In this document: piece after piece, positions 17,852 to 26,012 of the stretch | How the letters are laid out: the number at the start of each line of letters is the position of its first letter | How positions within the stretch are numbered: position 1 is the first letter of the stretch | Assembly: GCA_948938605.1 (NCBI GenBank) | Contig: CARAIG010000046.1 | Span: forward strand, 1 to 54,395 | DNA length: 54,395 nt | Origin: an uncultured Eubacteriales bacterium | GTDB taxonomy: Bacteria > Bacillota > Clostridia > Christensenellales > CAG-314 | Direction of reading: 5' to 3' | Notes under the pieces: model-generated | Told to the model about the DNA's origin: nothing | The model's input: the letters and a program-made list of their open reading frames with translations, nothing else | Database searches by the model: none | Program-made: the position numbers and the translations under genes

Positions 17852-18376
17852 ATGCTATTAACAACCGAAAGATTGGCATTGCGTCCGCTTTGCACCGATG
17901 ATGTTCAATCCGTTTACAAATATTCAAGTGATTTTGAAAACACTAAATATATGATGTTTTTGCCAAATGAAAGCGTTGCGGAAACGCAGTCGTTTTTGCA
18001 GTCGGTCGATGTCGAATGGAACAAAGCAAAGCCCGCGTTTTACGAGTTTGCAGTATTGCTAAACAATTTTCAAATAGGCGCCGTCGGTTTATATCTCGAT
18101 AAAACACGATCGCAAGGTTCGATAGGGTGGATTTTGGACAGGGATTACCACAATAAGGGGTATGCTACCGAAGCGGCGCAGGCGGTAATAAGTTTTGCAA
18201 AACACTCATTGCGTCTGCAAAAAATTATTGCTCAATGCGATTACCGCAATATTGCTTCGCAAAGGGTTATGGAAAAATTAGGAATGACGCTTACCGACGC
18301 TAACGGTGTGCGAACTTACGCCAAGCGCAACGAAACGGCAACGGAATTGACCTACGTTTTGGTGCTAAACAATTAG
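17852..18376 (+). CDS. GNAT acetyltransferase, RimJ/RimL type
   Basis: A 174-residue acetyltransferase of the RimJ/RimL subgroup. It starts with TERLALRPLCTDDV, then has IGWILDRDYHNKGYATEAAQAVISFA (acetyl-CoA loop N-K-G-Y-A-T-E-A) and the typical ending NIASQRVMEKLGM. Such enzymes acetylate protein N-termini, aminoglycosides or other amines; the substrate cannot be read here. The next gene starts 18 nt after its stop, so they may be co-transcribed. Confidence 0.88.
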   Translation: MLLTTERLALRPLCTDDVQSVYKYSSDFENTKYMMFLPNESVAETQSFLQSVDVEWNKAKPAFYEFAVLLNNFQIGAVGLYLDKTRSQGSIGWILDRDYHNKGYATEAAQAVISFAKHSLRLQKIIAQCDYRNIASQRVMEKLGMTLTDANGVRTYAKRNETATELTYVLVLNN

Positions 18377-18394
18377 TAAATTAAAGGGGCAACA

Positions 18395-18916
18395 ATGAAC
18401 GGTTTAACGAAAAAAGACATAAAAAACAGCATAGACTTCAAATGGCGGTTACATAACATAGCTATATTTATTTTGGATTGGACTATTGCTGTTATTTTGG
18501 TTGCGCTAATATATTTGCCGGTATTTATTGACGATATCAAGGCGGGCGCGCTTGGGGAATCTACAAAAATTTTCCTTTGGGTTGTAGGGGGATTGGGCTT
18601 AATTTTTAGCGTCTACCCGTTGTATAATTTAATTGTAGCGTTAATGTTTTTAAAAAAGTATCCAAAGTTTAAACTTTATGAAACGACTCTTGACAAGCCT
18701 AATGTGTCGCGATATTACCGCCTAAATTGTTATTACACATTAGAATTCGGCGATAGCGACGGAGTTTTTACTGCCGATACCAATCCGTGTTTTTCCAGTG
18801 CGTTGCTGTTTGCAAAATTCAAGTTGACAGACTACAACAACAAAACTGTTAGGTGTTTGTACGATTCCGAAAACGAAAATGTTTACCTTGTAGATGTCGT
18901 TTGCAATGTCAATTAG
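18395..18916 (+). CDS. Two-helix membrane protein, unknown
   Basis: A 173-residue hypothetical protein. Hydrophobic segments lie at about residues 23-44 and 59-83. The C-terminal half (from KYPKFKLYETTL) is soluble, with alternating beta-type residues. AAGGGG precedes the ATG by about 8 nt. I recognise no family. Position suggests co-transcription with the upstream GNAT gene. Confidence 0.7.
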   Translation: MNGLTKKDIKNSIDFKWRLHNIAIFILDWTIAVILVALIYLPVFIDDIKAGALGESTKIFLWVVGGLGLIFSVYPLYNLIVALMFLKKYPKFKLYETTLDKPNVSRYYRLNCYYTLEFGDSDGVFTADTNPCFSSALLFAKFKLTDYNNKTVRCLYDSENENVYLVDVVCNVN

Positions 18917-18993
18917 CCAAAGACGGTTATAATTCGCGCTTGCGTAATTGTAAAACCGTTTTGGAACGAAATATTTAAATTAAGGAGTAATCA

Positions 18994-19437
18994 ATGAAAA
19001 AACACAGTTGTACAACGTCGTTTGTATTTCAATTCGATTTTGATTTCAAAAGGAATGTTGAACTGCTACATATAAGTCGCGATTGTACTCCCGAACAAAT
19101 AGGAATAATGAACCGCGATGAAGTCGAACAAGCAATAATGTCGGTACTGGGATTAACCCCCGTGTTTAACCGCCACCATTTTGTCGTAGGCGCAAACACG
19201 TCGTACAACGTATACGTAAGCGATATGGTTCGCATAACGTTGAACGACTTGTTCGGCAAGGAAGCGCAAATCGTCGAACTGAAAAAACGGTTTAACTTAA
19301 CTACTACGTTGTCGATTGTGCCGTATATCGTCAAGGATAGCGACGAACCCAACCAATGCTTGTCTTTAGATGACGACATTGTCGAATTTTTGTACAAAAC
19401 AGGCACGCAAATGGACTTGGATTATTACGTTATTTAA
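18994..19437 (+). CDS. DUF4279-like protein
   Basis: A 147-residue soluble protein with AAGGAG before the start. The layout, with a predicted N-terminal strand, a middle segment, a helix near ALITLNDLFG-type residues 86-102 and the tail LSLDDDIVEFLYKTGTQMDLDYYV, resembles DUF4279 proteins, which end in a similar helix followed by an I-D-x-D-x-Y strand. The match rests on recall of the family pattern only. The function is unknown. It is followed by a bidirectional terminator shared with the convergent cytidine deaminase gene. Confidence 0.6.
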   Translation: MKKHSCTTSFVFQFDFDFKRNVELLHISRDCTPEQIGIMNRDEVEQAIMSVLGLTPVFNRHHFVVGANTSYNVYVSDMVRITLNDLFGKEAQIVELKKRFNLTTTLSIVPYIVKDSDEPNQCLSLDDDIVEFLYKTGTQMDLDYYVI

Positions 19438-19470
19438 AAAGGGCAAAGATTTTTAATCTAAGCCCTTTTT
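19436..19470. terminator. Bidirectional terminator
   Basis: AAAAAGGGC and GCCCTTTTT pair around an inner GATT/AATC stem. A-run and T-run on the two sides let it serve both the + strand gene ending at 19437 and cdd on the - strand. Confidence 0.85.
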
Positions 19471-19484
19471 AAATATATTGGTTG

Positions 19485-19907
19485 TTATTTGTTGCTCAGC
19501 GGTAAACTTACAAGCGGCATTAACTGTTTCAATGTGTACACTTCGTATTTGTCGTAGTCCTTGGCAAGTATAATTTCGAAGTCCGACGTGCAAAATTCCG
19601 TCATAACCTGACGGCACACTCCGCAAGGCGGGCAGTAGTCCCCTTTGCCTAAGGGTGTATTTTCGTCGTTACCTACAATGGCAATGGCTACAAAATTACG
19701 TTCCCCTTCGGATACGGCTTTGAAAAACGCTGTTCTTTCGGCGCAGTTAGTAGGGGAAAAAGTTGAACTTTCAATATTGCAACCGCGATAAACTTTGCCG
19801 TCCTTGGTTAATAGCGCGGCTCCCACTTTCCAGTGTGAATACGGCGTGTATGCCATCTTTTGCGCTTCGTACGCTTCTTTAATAAGTAATTTATAATCTA
19901 TCATCAT
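19485..19907 (-). CDS. cdd: Cytidine deaminase
   Basis: A 140-residue tetrameric-type zinc cytidine deaminase, which converts cytidine and deoxycytidine to uridine and deoxyuridine in pyrimidine salvage. GCNIESSTFSPTNCAERTAFF carries the zinc Cys and the catalytic Glu in C-A-E-R, and PPCGVCRQ carries the other two zinc Cys. AYTPYSHWKVGAALL is the usual N-terminal segment. I chose the ATG at 19907 because AGGAGG lies 6 nt before it; an in-frame start 20 codons upstream has no such site. A second ATG follows directly. Confidence 0.96.
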   Translation of the reverse strand: MMIDYKLLIKEAYEAQKMAYTPYSHWKVGAALLTKDGKVYRGCNIESSTFSPTNCAERTAFFKAVSEGERNFVAIAIVGNDENTPLGKGDYCPPCGVCRQVMTEFCTSDFEIILAKDYDKYEVYTLKQLMPLVSLPLSNK

Positions 19908-20027
19908 TGATGACCTCCTAATTTTGCGCTGGGTTAATATAATATAACATATTGACCGCTTTGTCAATACTCAAAATTAAATTTATTGCGGTTTTAAATA
20001 AATATTAAGCAAAAGATAAATTTAAAA

Positions 20028-20056
20028 AGACGACGGTGTTTATTCATCGTCGTCTT
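20028..20056 (-). terminator. Terminator overlapping the end of the 20040 gene
   Basis: On the - strand, AAGACGACG...CGTCGTCTT is followed by TTTAAATTTA. The stem includes the last codons, which encode Asp and Glu, so the stop codon lies in the hairpin. Confidence 0.65.
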
Positions 20057-20759
20057 CCGTATATTCATCGTCGGGCAGTTTGTCGTATTCGTCTTCGATT
20101 ATTTCCATATCTTTCTTTTTGCGTTTTTTGCGTCGTTTTTGCTCGCGCGCATATTCCAGTATTTCGTTTGCGTCGGCTTTGTCTAAAAAGTATATTTCCT
20201 GTACTCCGTCAAAGCGCGTTAAAAACAGTGATGAAAGGTGCGTCGACTTAACGACGGCGTAGTCGAAATTATCAAAAAAACGCGCCGTTTTTACGGGACT
20301 TTGCGGACGCACTTTGTCGTCATCGGTAATTTTAATTTCGCCCCAGCCGTAAAGCGACCAATTTGGACTTAAAAAACGCCTTCTTCCCTTAAAGTCCGTT
20401 CTTCCCCAAAAAACGCCGTGCCACATAATCCAAATGCCTTCGTTTGTTACTACAACGTATTTTGCGTATTTCCAAAACCACAAGCCTTTTATTATTGTGT
20501 ATATATAAAACAGTAATGCAAATGCAAACATTCCCGCGCCGATGTAAAAGCCGAATTTGTCGTCGTCTTCCCACGCGCGCGTAAAATACAAAAGCAGTCC
20601 TATAAATATCAACATAAAAATCAGTCCTACCGTTTGGTAGTTTATAAAAAGCTGCCGTATATAACCGCTGAATTTTTTAGTATAAACTTTGCAGTAAGTT
20701 TCTTGTTCGCGCGTGGTTTGGTTGCGTGCTTGCAAACAGGGTTCGTTTTCGTTTATCAT
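20040..20759 (-). CDS. Membrane protein with acidic tail, unknown
   Basis: A 239-residue protein. After about 42 polar residues come two membrane helices, VGLIFMLIFIGLLLYF (about 44-59) and FGFYIGAGMFAFALLFYIYT (about 69-88). A cytosolic domain follows (YVVVTNEGIWIMWHGVFWGRTDFKG) with strands like bacterial PH domains. The tail has a basic stretch (RREQKRRKKRKKK region) and ends in an Asp/Glu-rich stretch. It faces away from rpmG. I recognise no named family; PH-like is a suggestion. Confidence 0.7.
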   Translation of the reverse strand: MINENEPCLQARNQTTREQETYCKVYTKKFSGYIRQLFINYQTVGLIFMLIFIGLLLYFTRAWEDDDKFGFYIGAGMFAFALLFYIYTIIKGLWFWKYAKYVVVTNEGIWIMWHGVFWGRTDFKGRRRFLSPNWSLYGWGEIKITDDDKVRPQSPVKTARFFDNFDYAVVKSTHLSSLFLTRFDGVQEIYFLDKADANEILEYAREQKRRKKRKKKDMEIIEDEYDKLPDDEYTEDDDE

Positions 20760-20924
20760 TTATTCTCCGTAATTTTACTCAAATTGTTCCAATGCGTGTT
20801 ATTACTTTGTCGTTATAATTTATATTAGCACTTTGAGTAATTTGTGTCAAGTTGTGCAAACTTCCTACGCCTTTAAACGGCAAAGAGTGCATTAAAATAA
20901 TCGTGTTTAATGTGACGTTTTTCG

Positions 20925-20953
20925 TTGACAACGTTTGACTAATATGGTATTAT
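20925..20953 (+). promoter_or_regulatory. Promoter for rpmG-secE-nusG
   Basis: A consensus -35 TTGACA (20925-20930), a 17-nt spacer and a -10 TATTAT (20948-20953), about 79 nt before the rpmG start. It is the only strong promoter in the 270-nt gap. Confidence 0.8.
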
Positions 20954-21031
20954 TATTTAGCACTTCTATAAGGGGTGTAATTTTTTGCGTGCGAAAATAC
21001 ACCAAAAACGCACTCAACAGGAGATTTTACT

Positions 21032-21199
21032 ATGGCTGCAAAAAAAGGTAATAGAGTCAAAGTTGTACTTGCTTGCACCGAATGCAAACAACGTAACTAC
21101 GACACTTACAAAAACGGCAAAACAACTACCGACAGACTTGAACGCAACAAGTATTGCAGATTCTGCAAAAAGCACACAGTGCACAAGGAATCGAAGTAA
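21032..21199 (+). CDS. rpmG: 50S ribosomal protein L33
   Basis: L33, 55 residues. ACTECKQRNYDTYKN and NKYCRFCKKHTVHKE give the four zinc-binding Cys (two C-x-x-C pairs), so this is the zinc-containing form. ACAGGAG precedes the ATG. It heads the secE-nusG operon as in many Bacillota. Confidence 0.96.
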   Translation: MAAKKGNRVKVVLACTECKQRNYDTYKNGKTTTDRLERNKYCRFCKKHTVHKESK

Positions 21200-21211
21200 G
21201 GAGATATATTT

Positions 21212-21433
21212 ATGGCAGCGACAAAAGCCAAAAGACCTAATCTTTTTAGAAGACTGGGCGATTTCTTTAAAAAAAGTTGGTCGGAACTTAAAAAAGTTAC
21301 ATGGCCTAATTTCAAAACCGTACTTAAAAATACAGGTATTGTTTTGCTTGTAGTTTTGTTCTTCTCTGTTATAATTCTCGGTTCAGACTATCTGTTCTCG
21401 TGGCTGTTGTCGCTTATCAGTCCCAAAGCGTAA
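21212..21433 (+). CDS. secE: Preprotein translocase subunit SecE
   Basis: SecE, 73 residues, the single-helix clamp of the SecYEG channel. FFKKSWSELKKVTWPNFKTV is the conserved amphipathic hinge (W-x-E-L-K-K-V-x-W-P), followed by one membrane helix (about 42-63). Length is normal for Gram-positive SecE. It starts 12 nt after rpmG with AAGGAG and is followed 11 nt later by nusG. Confidence 0.96.
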   Translation: MAATKAKRPNLFRRLGDFFKKSWSELKKVTWPNFKTVLKNTGIVLLVVLFFSVIILGSDYLFSWLLSLISPKA

Positions 21434-21444
21434 GGCGATATATT

Positions 21445-21999
21445 ATGAGCGAGCAAAAAACGGCAAGGTGGTATATTTTACATACTTATTCGGGCTATGA
21501 AAGTCTGGTTAAAAAGAGCATTGAGCAAATTGTCGAAAACGGCAACTTGCAAGATGTTATTTTGGATATCAAAATACCCACCGAAACTTTAATAGAGGAA
21601 AAAAACGGCAAAAGAAAGGCGTACGAAGCCAAGGTTATGCCCGGATACGTGTTTATTAAATTGGTTTATTCCAATCAAATGTGGTTTACGTTAACCAACA
21701 CGCGCGGAGTAACCGGTTTTGTAGGTCCCAACGGTAAAGCATGGCCGTTAGAGGAAGACGAAGTCAAACGTCTCGGCTTAGAAGACCGCGTGGCGGACTT
21801 TTCGATGGTTGTGGGCGATAGCATTACGGTTGTCACCGGACCGTTCGAAGGTATGGTAGGGGTAATTAAGGAAATTGACCTTGCCCGTCAAAAGGCACAA
21901 GTAGTGCTTAATATGTTCGGTCGCGAAACCGCCGTCGATATGGACTTTATTCAAATTGAAAAAATCAGTAATCCCACTACTATAACGGTGGAAGAATAA
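21445..21999 (+). CDS. nusG: Transcription factor NusG
   Basis: NusG, 184 residues. The NGN domain begins at ARWYILHTYSGYE and contains VMPGYVFIKLV and TRGVTGFVG. The C-terminal KOW domain begins VGDSITVVTGPFEGMVGVIKEID. It modulates pausing and couples RNA polymerase to the ribosome. I use ATG 21445, 11 nt after secE; the longer frame would overlap secE. Confidence 0.97.
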   Translation: MSEQKTARWYILHTYSGYESLVKKSIEQIVENGNLQDVILDIKIPTETLIEEKNGKRKAYEAKVMPGYVFIKLVYSNQMWFTLTNTRGVTGFVGPNGKAWPLEEDEVKRLGLEDRVADFSMVVGDSITVVTGPFEGMVGVIKEIDLARQKAQVVLNMFGRETAVDMDFIQIEKISNPTTITVEE

Positions 22000-22109
22000 C
22001 TGTGTTTTTGGCGTTCGCGTCGCGCCTAATCAACGCGCAAATGGGAGATAGGAATAAATACACATTAATATGTTCCTTTCGCAGGTACCACAAATAATAG
22101 GAGGCTATT
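22000..22109 (+). promoter_or_regulatory. rplK leader region
   Basis: The 110-nt gap contains ATGTTCCTTTCGCA (22070-22083), a 14-nt string also found between 23S and 5S rRNA (539-552). It resembles a boxA-type antitermination element (TGTTCTTT) only loosely. AGGAGG precedes rplK. Confidence 0.3.
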
Positions 22110-22535
22110 ATGGCAAAGAAAGTTACTGCGGTAGTCAAACTTCAACTTCCCGCAGGCAAGGCAACACCGGCTCCCCCGGTAGGTTCGGCATTAGGTCCTC
22201 ACGGAATTAACATTCCCGCGTTCACTAAGGATTTCAATGCAAGAACGGCAGACAAAGCGGGACTTATCATTCCCGTAATCGTAACAATTTATCAAGATCA
22301 CAGCTTTACGTTCGTCTTGAAGACTCCCCCGGCACCCGTACTTATCAAAAAGGCGTGCGGTATCGAATCGGGCAGCGCAGTCCCCAACAGAACTAAGGTT
22401 GCTAAAATTACTCACGCGCAAATCGAAGAAATTGCAAAGTTGAAGATGGTAGATCTCAACGCCGCAACTTTGGAAGCGGCTTGCTCGATGATTGCAGGAA
22501 CAGCCCGTAGTATGGGTATTGTTGTCGAAGGTTAA
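22110..22535 (+). CDS. rplK: 50S ribosomal protein L11
   Basis: L11, 141 residues, part of the GTPase-associated centre. AVVKLQLPAGKATPAPPVGSALG is the hallmark N-terminal segment and FVLKTPPAPVLIKKA follows; the RNA-binding end is MIAGTARSMGIVVEG. Length is normal. It starts the rplK-rplA pair, with rplA 14 nt downstream. Confidence 0.97.
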   Translation: MAKKVTAVVKLQLPAGKATPAPPVGSALGPHGINIPAFTKDFNARTADKAGLIIPVIVTIYQDHSFTFVLKTPPAPVLIKKACGIESGSAVPNRTKVAKITHAQIEEIAKLKMVDLNAATLEAACSMIAGTARSMGIVVEG

Positions 22536-22549
22536 GGAGGCGTCGAATA

Positions 22550-23227
22550 ATGGGAAAGAAATATGTAGATGCTTTGAAAAAAATCGACAGAACAAAGCAA
22601 TATGATATGGGCGAAGCAATTCAAACGGCTATTGATGTTGCAAGCGCAAAATTTGACGAAACGTTAGAACTCCACGTAAAACTCGGCGTTGACGGACGTA
22701 AAGCCGACCAACAAGTCCGCGGCGTAGTAGTATTGCCTAACGGAACAGGTAAAACCGTTCGCGTTTTGGTAATCGCTAAGGGTGCTAAGGCGGACGAAGC
22801 GACGGCTGCCGGAGCAGACTTCGTAGGTGCTGAGGAATACATCGAAAAGATGCAAAAGGAAAACTGGTTCGGCTTTGACGTACTTGTAACAACTCCCGAT
22901 ATGATGGGACTTGTAGGACGTCTCGGTAAAATTTTGGGACCTAAGGGTTTAATGCCCAACCCCAAAAGCGGAACAGTAACAATGGACATTGCTAAAACTT
23001 TGCACGACATTAAAGCAGGTAAAGTTGAATACCGTCTGGACAAGCAATCCATTATCCACGTTATTTTCGGCAAAAAGTCTTTCGGCAAGGACAAATTGCT
23101 TGAAAACGCAACGGCGGTTATGGACGCTATCATCAAGGCTAAACCCGCAGCAGCAAAGGGAACCTACCTTAAATCGGTAGCGATTGCTACAACAATGGGT
23201 CCCGGCATCAAAGTTGCATATAAATAA
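22550..23227 (+). CDS. rplA: 50S ribosomal protein L1
   Basis: L1, 225 residues, which forms the L1 stalk and often represses its own operon. KLGVDGRKADQQVRGVVVLP and GKILGPKGLMPNPKSGTVT are the family signatures. AAGGAGG precedes the start, and an L10 leader separates it from rplJ. Confidence 0.97.
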   Translation: MGKKYVDALKKIDRTKQYDMGEAIQTAIDVASAKFDETLELHVKLGVDGRKADQQVRGVVVLPNGTGKTVRVLVIAKGAKADEATAAGADFVGAEEYIEKMQKENWFGFDVLVTTPDMMGLVGRLGKILGPKGLMPNPKSGTVTMDIAKTLHDIKAGKVEYRLDKQSIIHVIFGKKSFGKDKLLENATAVMDAIIKAKPAAAKGTYLKSVAIATTMGPGIKVAYK

Positions 23228-23231
23228 AACT

Positions 23232-23302
23232 GAATTATCAACCCACAACCGTTCCAAAGACAGCAAGTAACAGTAAATCTTGCCGAGGTACAACTGAGGT
23301 TT
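23232..23302 (+). ncRNA. Ribosomal protein L10 leader
   Basis: The conserved L10-leader pieces are present: CCAAAGACAGCAAGT (23254-23268), then TCTTGCCGAGGT (23278-23289). In Bacillota this leader binds L10 (with L7/L12) to regulate rplJ-rplL. It is followed directly by an intrinsic terminator, so attenuation is likely. Confidence 0.85.
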
Positions 23303-23307
23303 TTCTA

Positions 23308-23340
23308 CCCTTGTACCCTAAATACGGTACAAGGGTTTTT
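23308..23340 (+). terminator. Attenuator terminator before rplJ
   Basis: A perfect 10-bp stem CCCTTGTACC/GGTACAAGGG followed by five T, between the L10 leader and rplJ. Confidence 0.85.
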
Positions 23341-23377
23341 AATTAGATTTAAAAATCTAAAAAGGAGGAAAACAACA

Positions 23378-23896
23378 ATGGATCATGAACGTCATCACGG
23401 ACATTTAAGTCCCACGCAGCAAGCCAAGCGCGAAGCAGTCGAACAAATCAAAGAGCAAATTCAAAATTGCCAATCGTTTGTTATCATCGACTACAAAGGT
23501 TTGACCGTTGCGCAAGATACCGAGTTCCGCGCCGAATTCCGTAAAAACGGCGTTGAGTACAAAGTTCTTAAAAACACGCTTTTCCGCAAAGCGCTTAACG
23601 AGTTGGGCTATACCGAATTTGACGAAGCCTTAAACGGTCCCAGCGCATTTGCGTTTGGTACAACCGACGCCATCGCTCCCGCAAAAGTTGCGTCCGAAGG
23701 TATTAGCAAGTATAAGGCTATGCAAATTAAGTGCGGTATGTTCGACAAAAAGTTTGCCGATGCGGCAACATGCGACGCTATGAGTAAAGTTCCCAACAAG
23801 GAAACATTGCTTGGCATGTTGGTATCTGTATTGTCTGCGCCTATGCGCGGCTTGGCAGTTGCATTAAATGCAGTTGCTGAAAAGAATAATGGCTAA
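23378..23896 (+). CDS. rplJ: 50S ribosomal protein L10
   Basis: L10, 172 residues, the base of the stalk that carries L7/L12 dimers. QSFVIIDYKGLTVAQDTEFR and YKVLKNTLFRKAL are diagnostic. The N-terminus (MDHERHHGHLSPTQQAKR) has a His-rich extension of about 15 residues not usual for the family. AAGGAGG precedes the start. rplL follows after 91 nt. Confidence 0.95.
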   Translation: MDHERHHGHLSPTQQAKREAVEQIKEQIQNCQSFVIIDYKGLTVAQDTEFRAEFRKNGVEYKVLKNTLFRKALNELGYTEFDEALNGPSAFAFGTTDAIAPAKVASEGISKYKAMQIKCGMFDKKFADAATCDAMSKVPNKETLLGMLVSVLSAPMRGLAVALNAVAEKNNG

Positions 23897-23987
23897 AACC
23901 ATTAAAGCGAACGGCTAACCCGTTCAAAACAAGCGGCTAACGCCGTACAAAAATAAAAATTAAAATCTAACAGGAGAAATAATTACA

Positions 23988-24362
23988 ATGGATACGAAAA
24001 AATTTATTGAAGAGATTAAAGCTCTTTCGGTATTGGAACTTAACGAACTTGTACACGCTATCGAAGAAGAATTCGGTGTTTCCGCAGCAGCTCCCATAGC
24101 CGTTGCAGGCGGTGCAGTAGCAGGCGGCGCAGCTCCCGCAGCAGAAGAAAAGACTGAATTCGACGTAGTATTGAAGGCTATCGGCGGCAACAAAATCGCT
24201 GTTATCAAGGCTGTTCGCGAACTTACAGGTCTTGGTCTTGTCGAAGCTAAAAACCTTGTTGAAAGCGCTCCCGCTACAATTAAGGAAGCTCAACCCAAGG
24301 AAACTGCCGAAGGTATGGTTAAAACTCTTACCGAAGCCGGCGCAGAAGCTGAAATTAAGTAA
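23988..24362 (+). CDS. rplL: 50S ribosomal protein L7/L12
   Basis: L7/L12, 124 residues. An N-terminal dimerisation helix pair is followed by an Ala/Gly-rich hinge (about 36-55) and the C-terminal domain, which binds elongation factors (FDVVLKAIGGNKIAVIKAVR, then TGLGLVEAKNLVE). CAGGAG precedes the ATG. A terminator follows. Confidence 0.97.
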   Translation: MDTKKFIEEIKALSVLELNELVHAIEEEFGVSAAAPIAVAGGAVAGGAAPAAEEKTEFDVVLKAIGGNKIAVIKAVRELTGLGLVEAKNLVESAPATIKEAQPKETAEGMVKTLTEAGAEAEIK

Positions 24363-24376
24363 TTTAAATTTTAACA

Positions 24377-24415
24377 AAAACGGATTTCCCGATATGTGGG
24401 CAATCCGTTATTTTT
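24377..24415 (+). terminator. Terminator after rplL
   Basis: AACGGATT...AATCCGTT with an inner CCC/GGG extension and a T-run. Confidence 0.85.
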
Positions 24416-24474
24416 ATGTAAATTTTAGTATGTGAAACTTTGCAATAACAATTATATTGTATTTTAATTAAAAA

Positions 24475-24495
24475 GTGTGTGCATTTTGCACACAC
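24475..24495 (-). terminator. Terminator after rplI
   Basis: A 9-bp perfect stem of GTGTGTGCA with its complement, followed by five T when read on the - strand. Confidence 0.75.
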
Positions 24496-24570
24496 AATTT
24501 ATTTGTATCTCGTTTACGCCTAATTGCGCGCAAACTTTAAATGTTACCGTTGCAAATTAATTGAGTCGGT

Positions 24571-25008
24571 TTATTCCACGACAACGGTAACGGTGGTGGA
24601 AATTTCGGCATACATTTTAACCGTTACGGTGTATTCGCCTGTTATGCGTATAGGATCTTTAAGCACAACTTGCTTTTTGTCTACGGGGTAGCCTAACTTG
24701 GTTAATTCTTCGGCAATTTCCTTATTGGTAATACTGCCGTACATTTTGCCTTGACTGCCTTTGCTTGCGGTAATATGTATAACTTGTCCTTTAAGACGTT
24801 TTGCGTCGTCAAGTGCTTTTTGCTTTTCTTCCGCCTTTTGACGTTCAATCGCCTTGTTTTTGATATTGACGGAATTGATTGTATCGGCTGTGGCAACAAC
24901 GCCTAAGCCTTTTTTGATTAAAAAGTTGTTTGCGTAACCGTCGCTTGCGTTTATGATTTCACCCTTTTTGCCTTGTCCTTTTACGTCTTGAAGCAGTAGT
25001 ATTTTCAT
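24571..25008 (-). CDS. rplI: 50S ribosomal protein L9
   Basis: L9, 145 residues. The N-terminal domain MKILLLQDVKGQGKKGEII and GYANNFLIKKGLG are hallmarks; a long helix links to the C-terminal domain with GKMYGSITNKEIAEEL. AGGAG precedes the ATG on the - strand. It is alone here, not beside rpsF or dnaB as in many genomes. Confidence 0.96.
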   Translation of the reverse strand: MKILLLQDVKGQGKKGEIINASDGYANNFLIKKGLGVVATADTINSVNIKNKAIERQKAEEKQKALDDAKRLKGQVIHITASKGSQGKMYGSITNKEIAEELTKLGYPVDKKQVVLKDPIRITGEYTVTVKMYAEISTTVTVVVE

Positions 25009-25094
25009 TTTAAAAACTCCTATGAAACTTTACAATGTTAAGTATATATTAAATTAATGTTTTAGTCAATATAACCGTAAGGGTTTGTTTATAA

Positions 25095-25295
25095 CTATTT
25101 ATCGATGCCGAAAAGTAAATTCGGCTCTATTCCGAATTTTTCGTAAATTTGCATAATGCTGTCATAGCCGGGTTTTTTGTTTCCCAATAGCCATTGACTT
25201 ACTGTTGTTTGATTTACTTCAAGTATGTCGGCAATACCTTGTTGACTTAACTTGTTATCAATCATTATTTGTTTGATAATTTCTTTGTACGGCAT
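25095..25295 (-). CDS. Small XRE-family regulator
   Basis: A 66-residue Cro/C1-type helix-turn-helix protein. KLSQQGIADILEVNQTTVSQWLLGNKKPG is the two-helix DNA-binding core, followed by a short dimer tail. It is divergent from the gene at 25383. The promoter between them contains repeats of AGGTCAAAAG, probably its operator, so it likely represses both genes. Confidence 0.85.
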   Translation of the reverse strand: MPYKEIIKQIMIDNKLSQQGIADILEVNQTTVSQWLLGNKKPGYDSIMQIYEKFGIEPNLLFGIDK

Positions 25296-25316
25296 ATAAA
25301 TAGTATATGCCTTTTT

Positions 25317-25357
25317 AGGTCAAAAGTATTGACATAGGTCAAAAGACCTATTATAAT
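25317..25357 (+). promoter_or_regulatory. Promoter with operator repeats
   Basis: Consensus TTGACA (25329-25334), a 17-nt spacer, and TATAAT (25352-25357). The spacer holds AGGTC-AAAA-GACCT (25336-25349), and AGGTCAAAAG occurs again at 25317-25326. A protein bound here would block the promoter; the adjacent XRE protein is the obvious candidate. Confidence 0.75.
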
Positions 25358-25382
25358 ATATAAAAAACAGGAGGAAATATGT

Positions 25383-26012
25383 ATGTGGTATGTATTGATT
25401 GCGTTAGGTGTCATTTTATTATTTTTAATACCGTATTTGATTATAAAAACAAATGCTGCCCAACGCGATAAGCAACAAATGGAAAAGGATGTTCCTATTA
25501 TTCTTGCTAATAATAAAAAAATAGAAGAAGAACTGAAACAAAGAGGATTTGAAAGCAGTTATTCTGTTTCATCATTTGGTTATAAATTTTTTGAATATAA
25601 AACAAAATATCATGCACCGGATAACTTGAATTTACAGATTGATGCTCAACGGAATGAGATTGCTTGTTATATGTTATTACCGTATGATTTTAAGGTATAT
25701 GCATTTAATGATTTGGTAAAATACGATTTATTGGTGAACAATGGTCAGATTGATACTAAAACTTTAACACTTGCAACAGGAACAAGCATTGGCGGCGTAG
25801 GAATAGGCGTGGGATCAACTGATGGAACGAGTAAGCAACGTGTAAACTCAATTGGCGTAATGCTGTATTTTGATAACGGTGATGCGTTTGGAATAAATTT
25901 TCTAAATAACATTTACTGTTATCAGGGCGATGAACGATATGTTGGTGCAATTATGGAAGCAAACAAACTGACAATTCAATTGGACAAAATACTGTCAAAG
26001 AAAACGCAATAA
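25383..26012 (+). CDS. Membrane-anchored protein, unknown, AT-rich
   Basis: A 209-residue protein with one N-terminal helix (VLIALGVILLFLIPYLII, residues about 3-20), a short coiled region and a C-terminal soluble domain. A Gly-rich piece (GTSIGGVGIGVGSTDGTS) sits near residue 140. I recognise no family. AGGAGG precedes the ATG. Codon choice is more AT-rich than in neighbours (many GAT, AAT, TTA), which hints at horizontal transfer together with its XRE regulator. Confidence 0.7.
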   Translation: MWYVLIALGVILLFLIPYLIIKTNAAQRDKQQMEKDVPIILANNKKIEEELKQRGFESSYSVSSFGYKFFEYKTKYHAPDNLNLQIDAQRNEIACYMLLPYDFKVYAFNDLVKYDLLVNNGQIDTKTLTLATGTSIGGVGIGVGSTDGTSKQRVNSIGVMLYFDNGDAFGINFLNNIYCYQGDERYVGAIMEANKLTIQLDKILSKKTQ

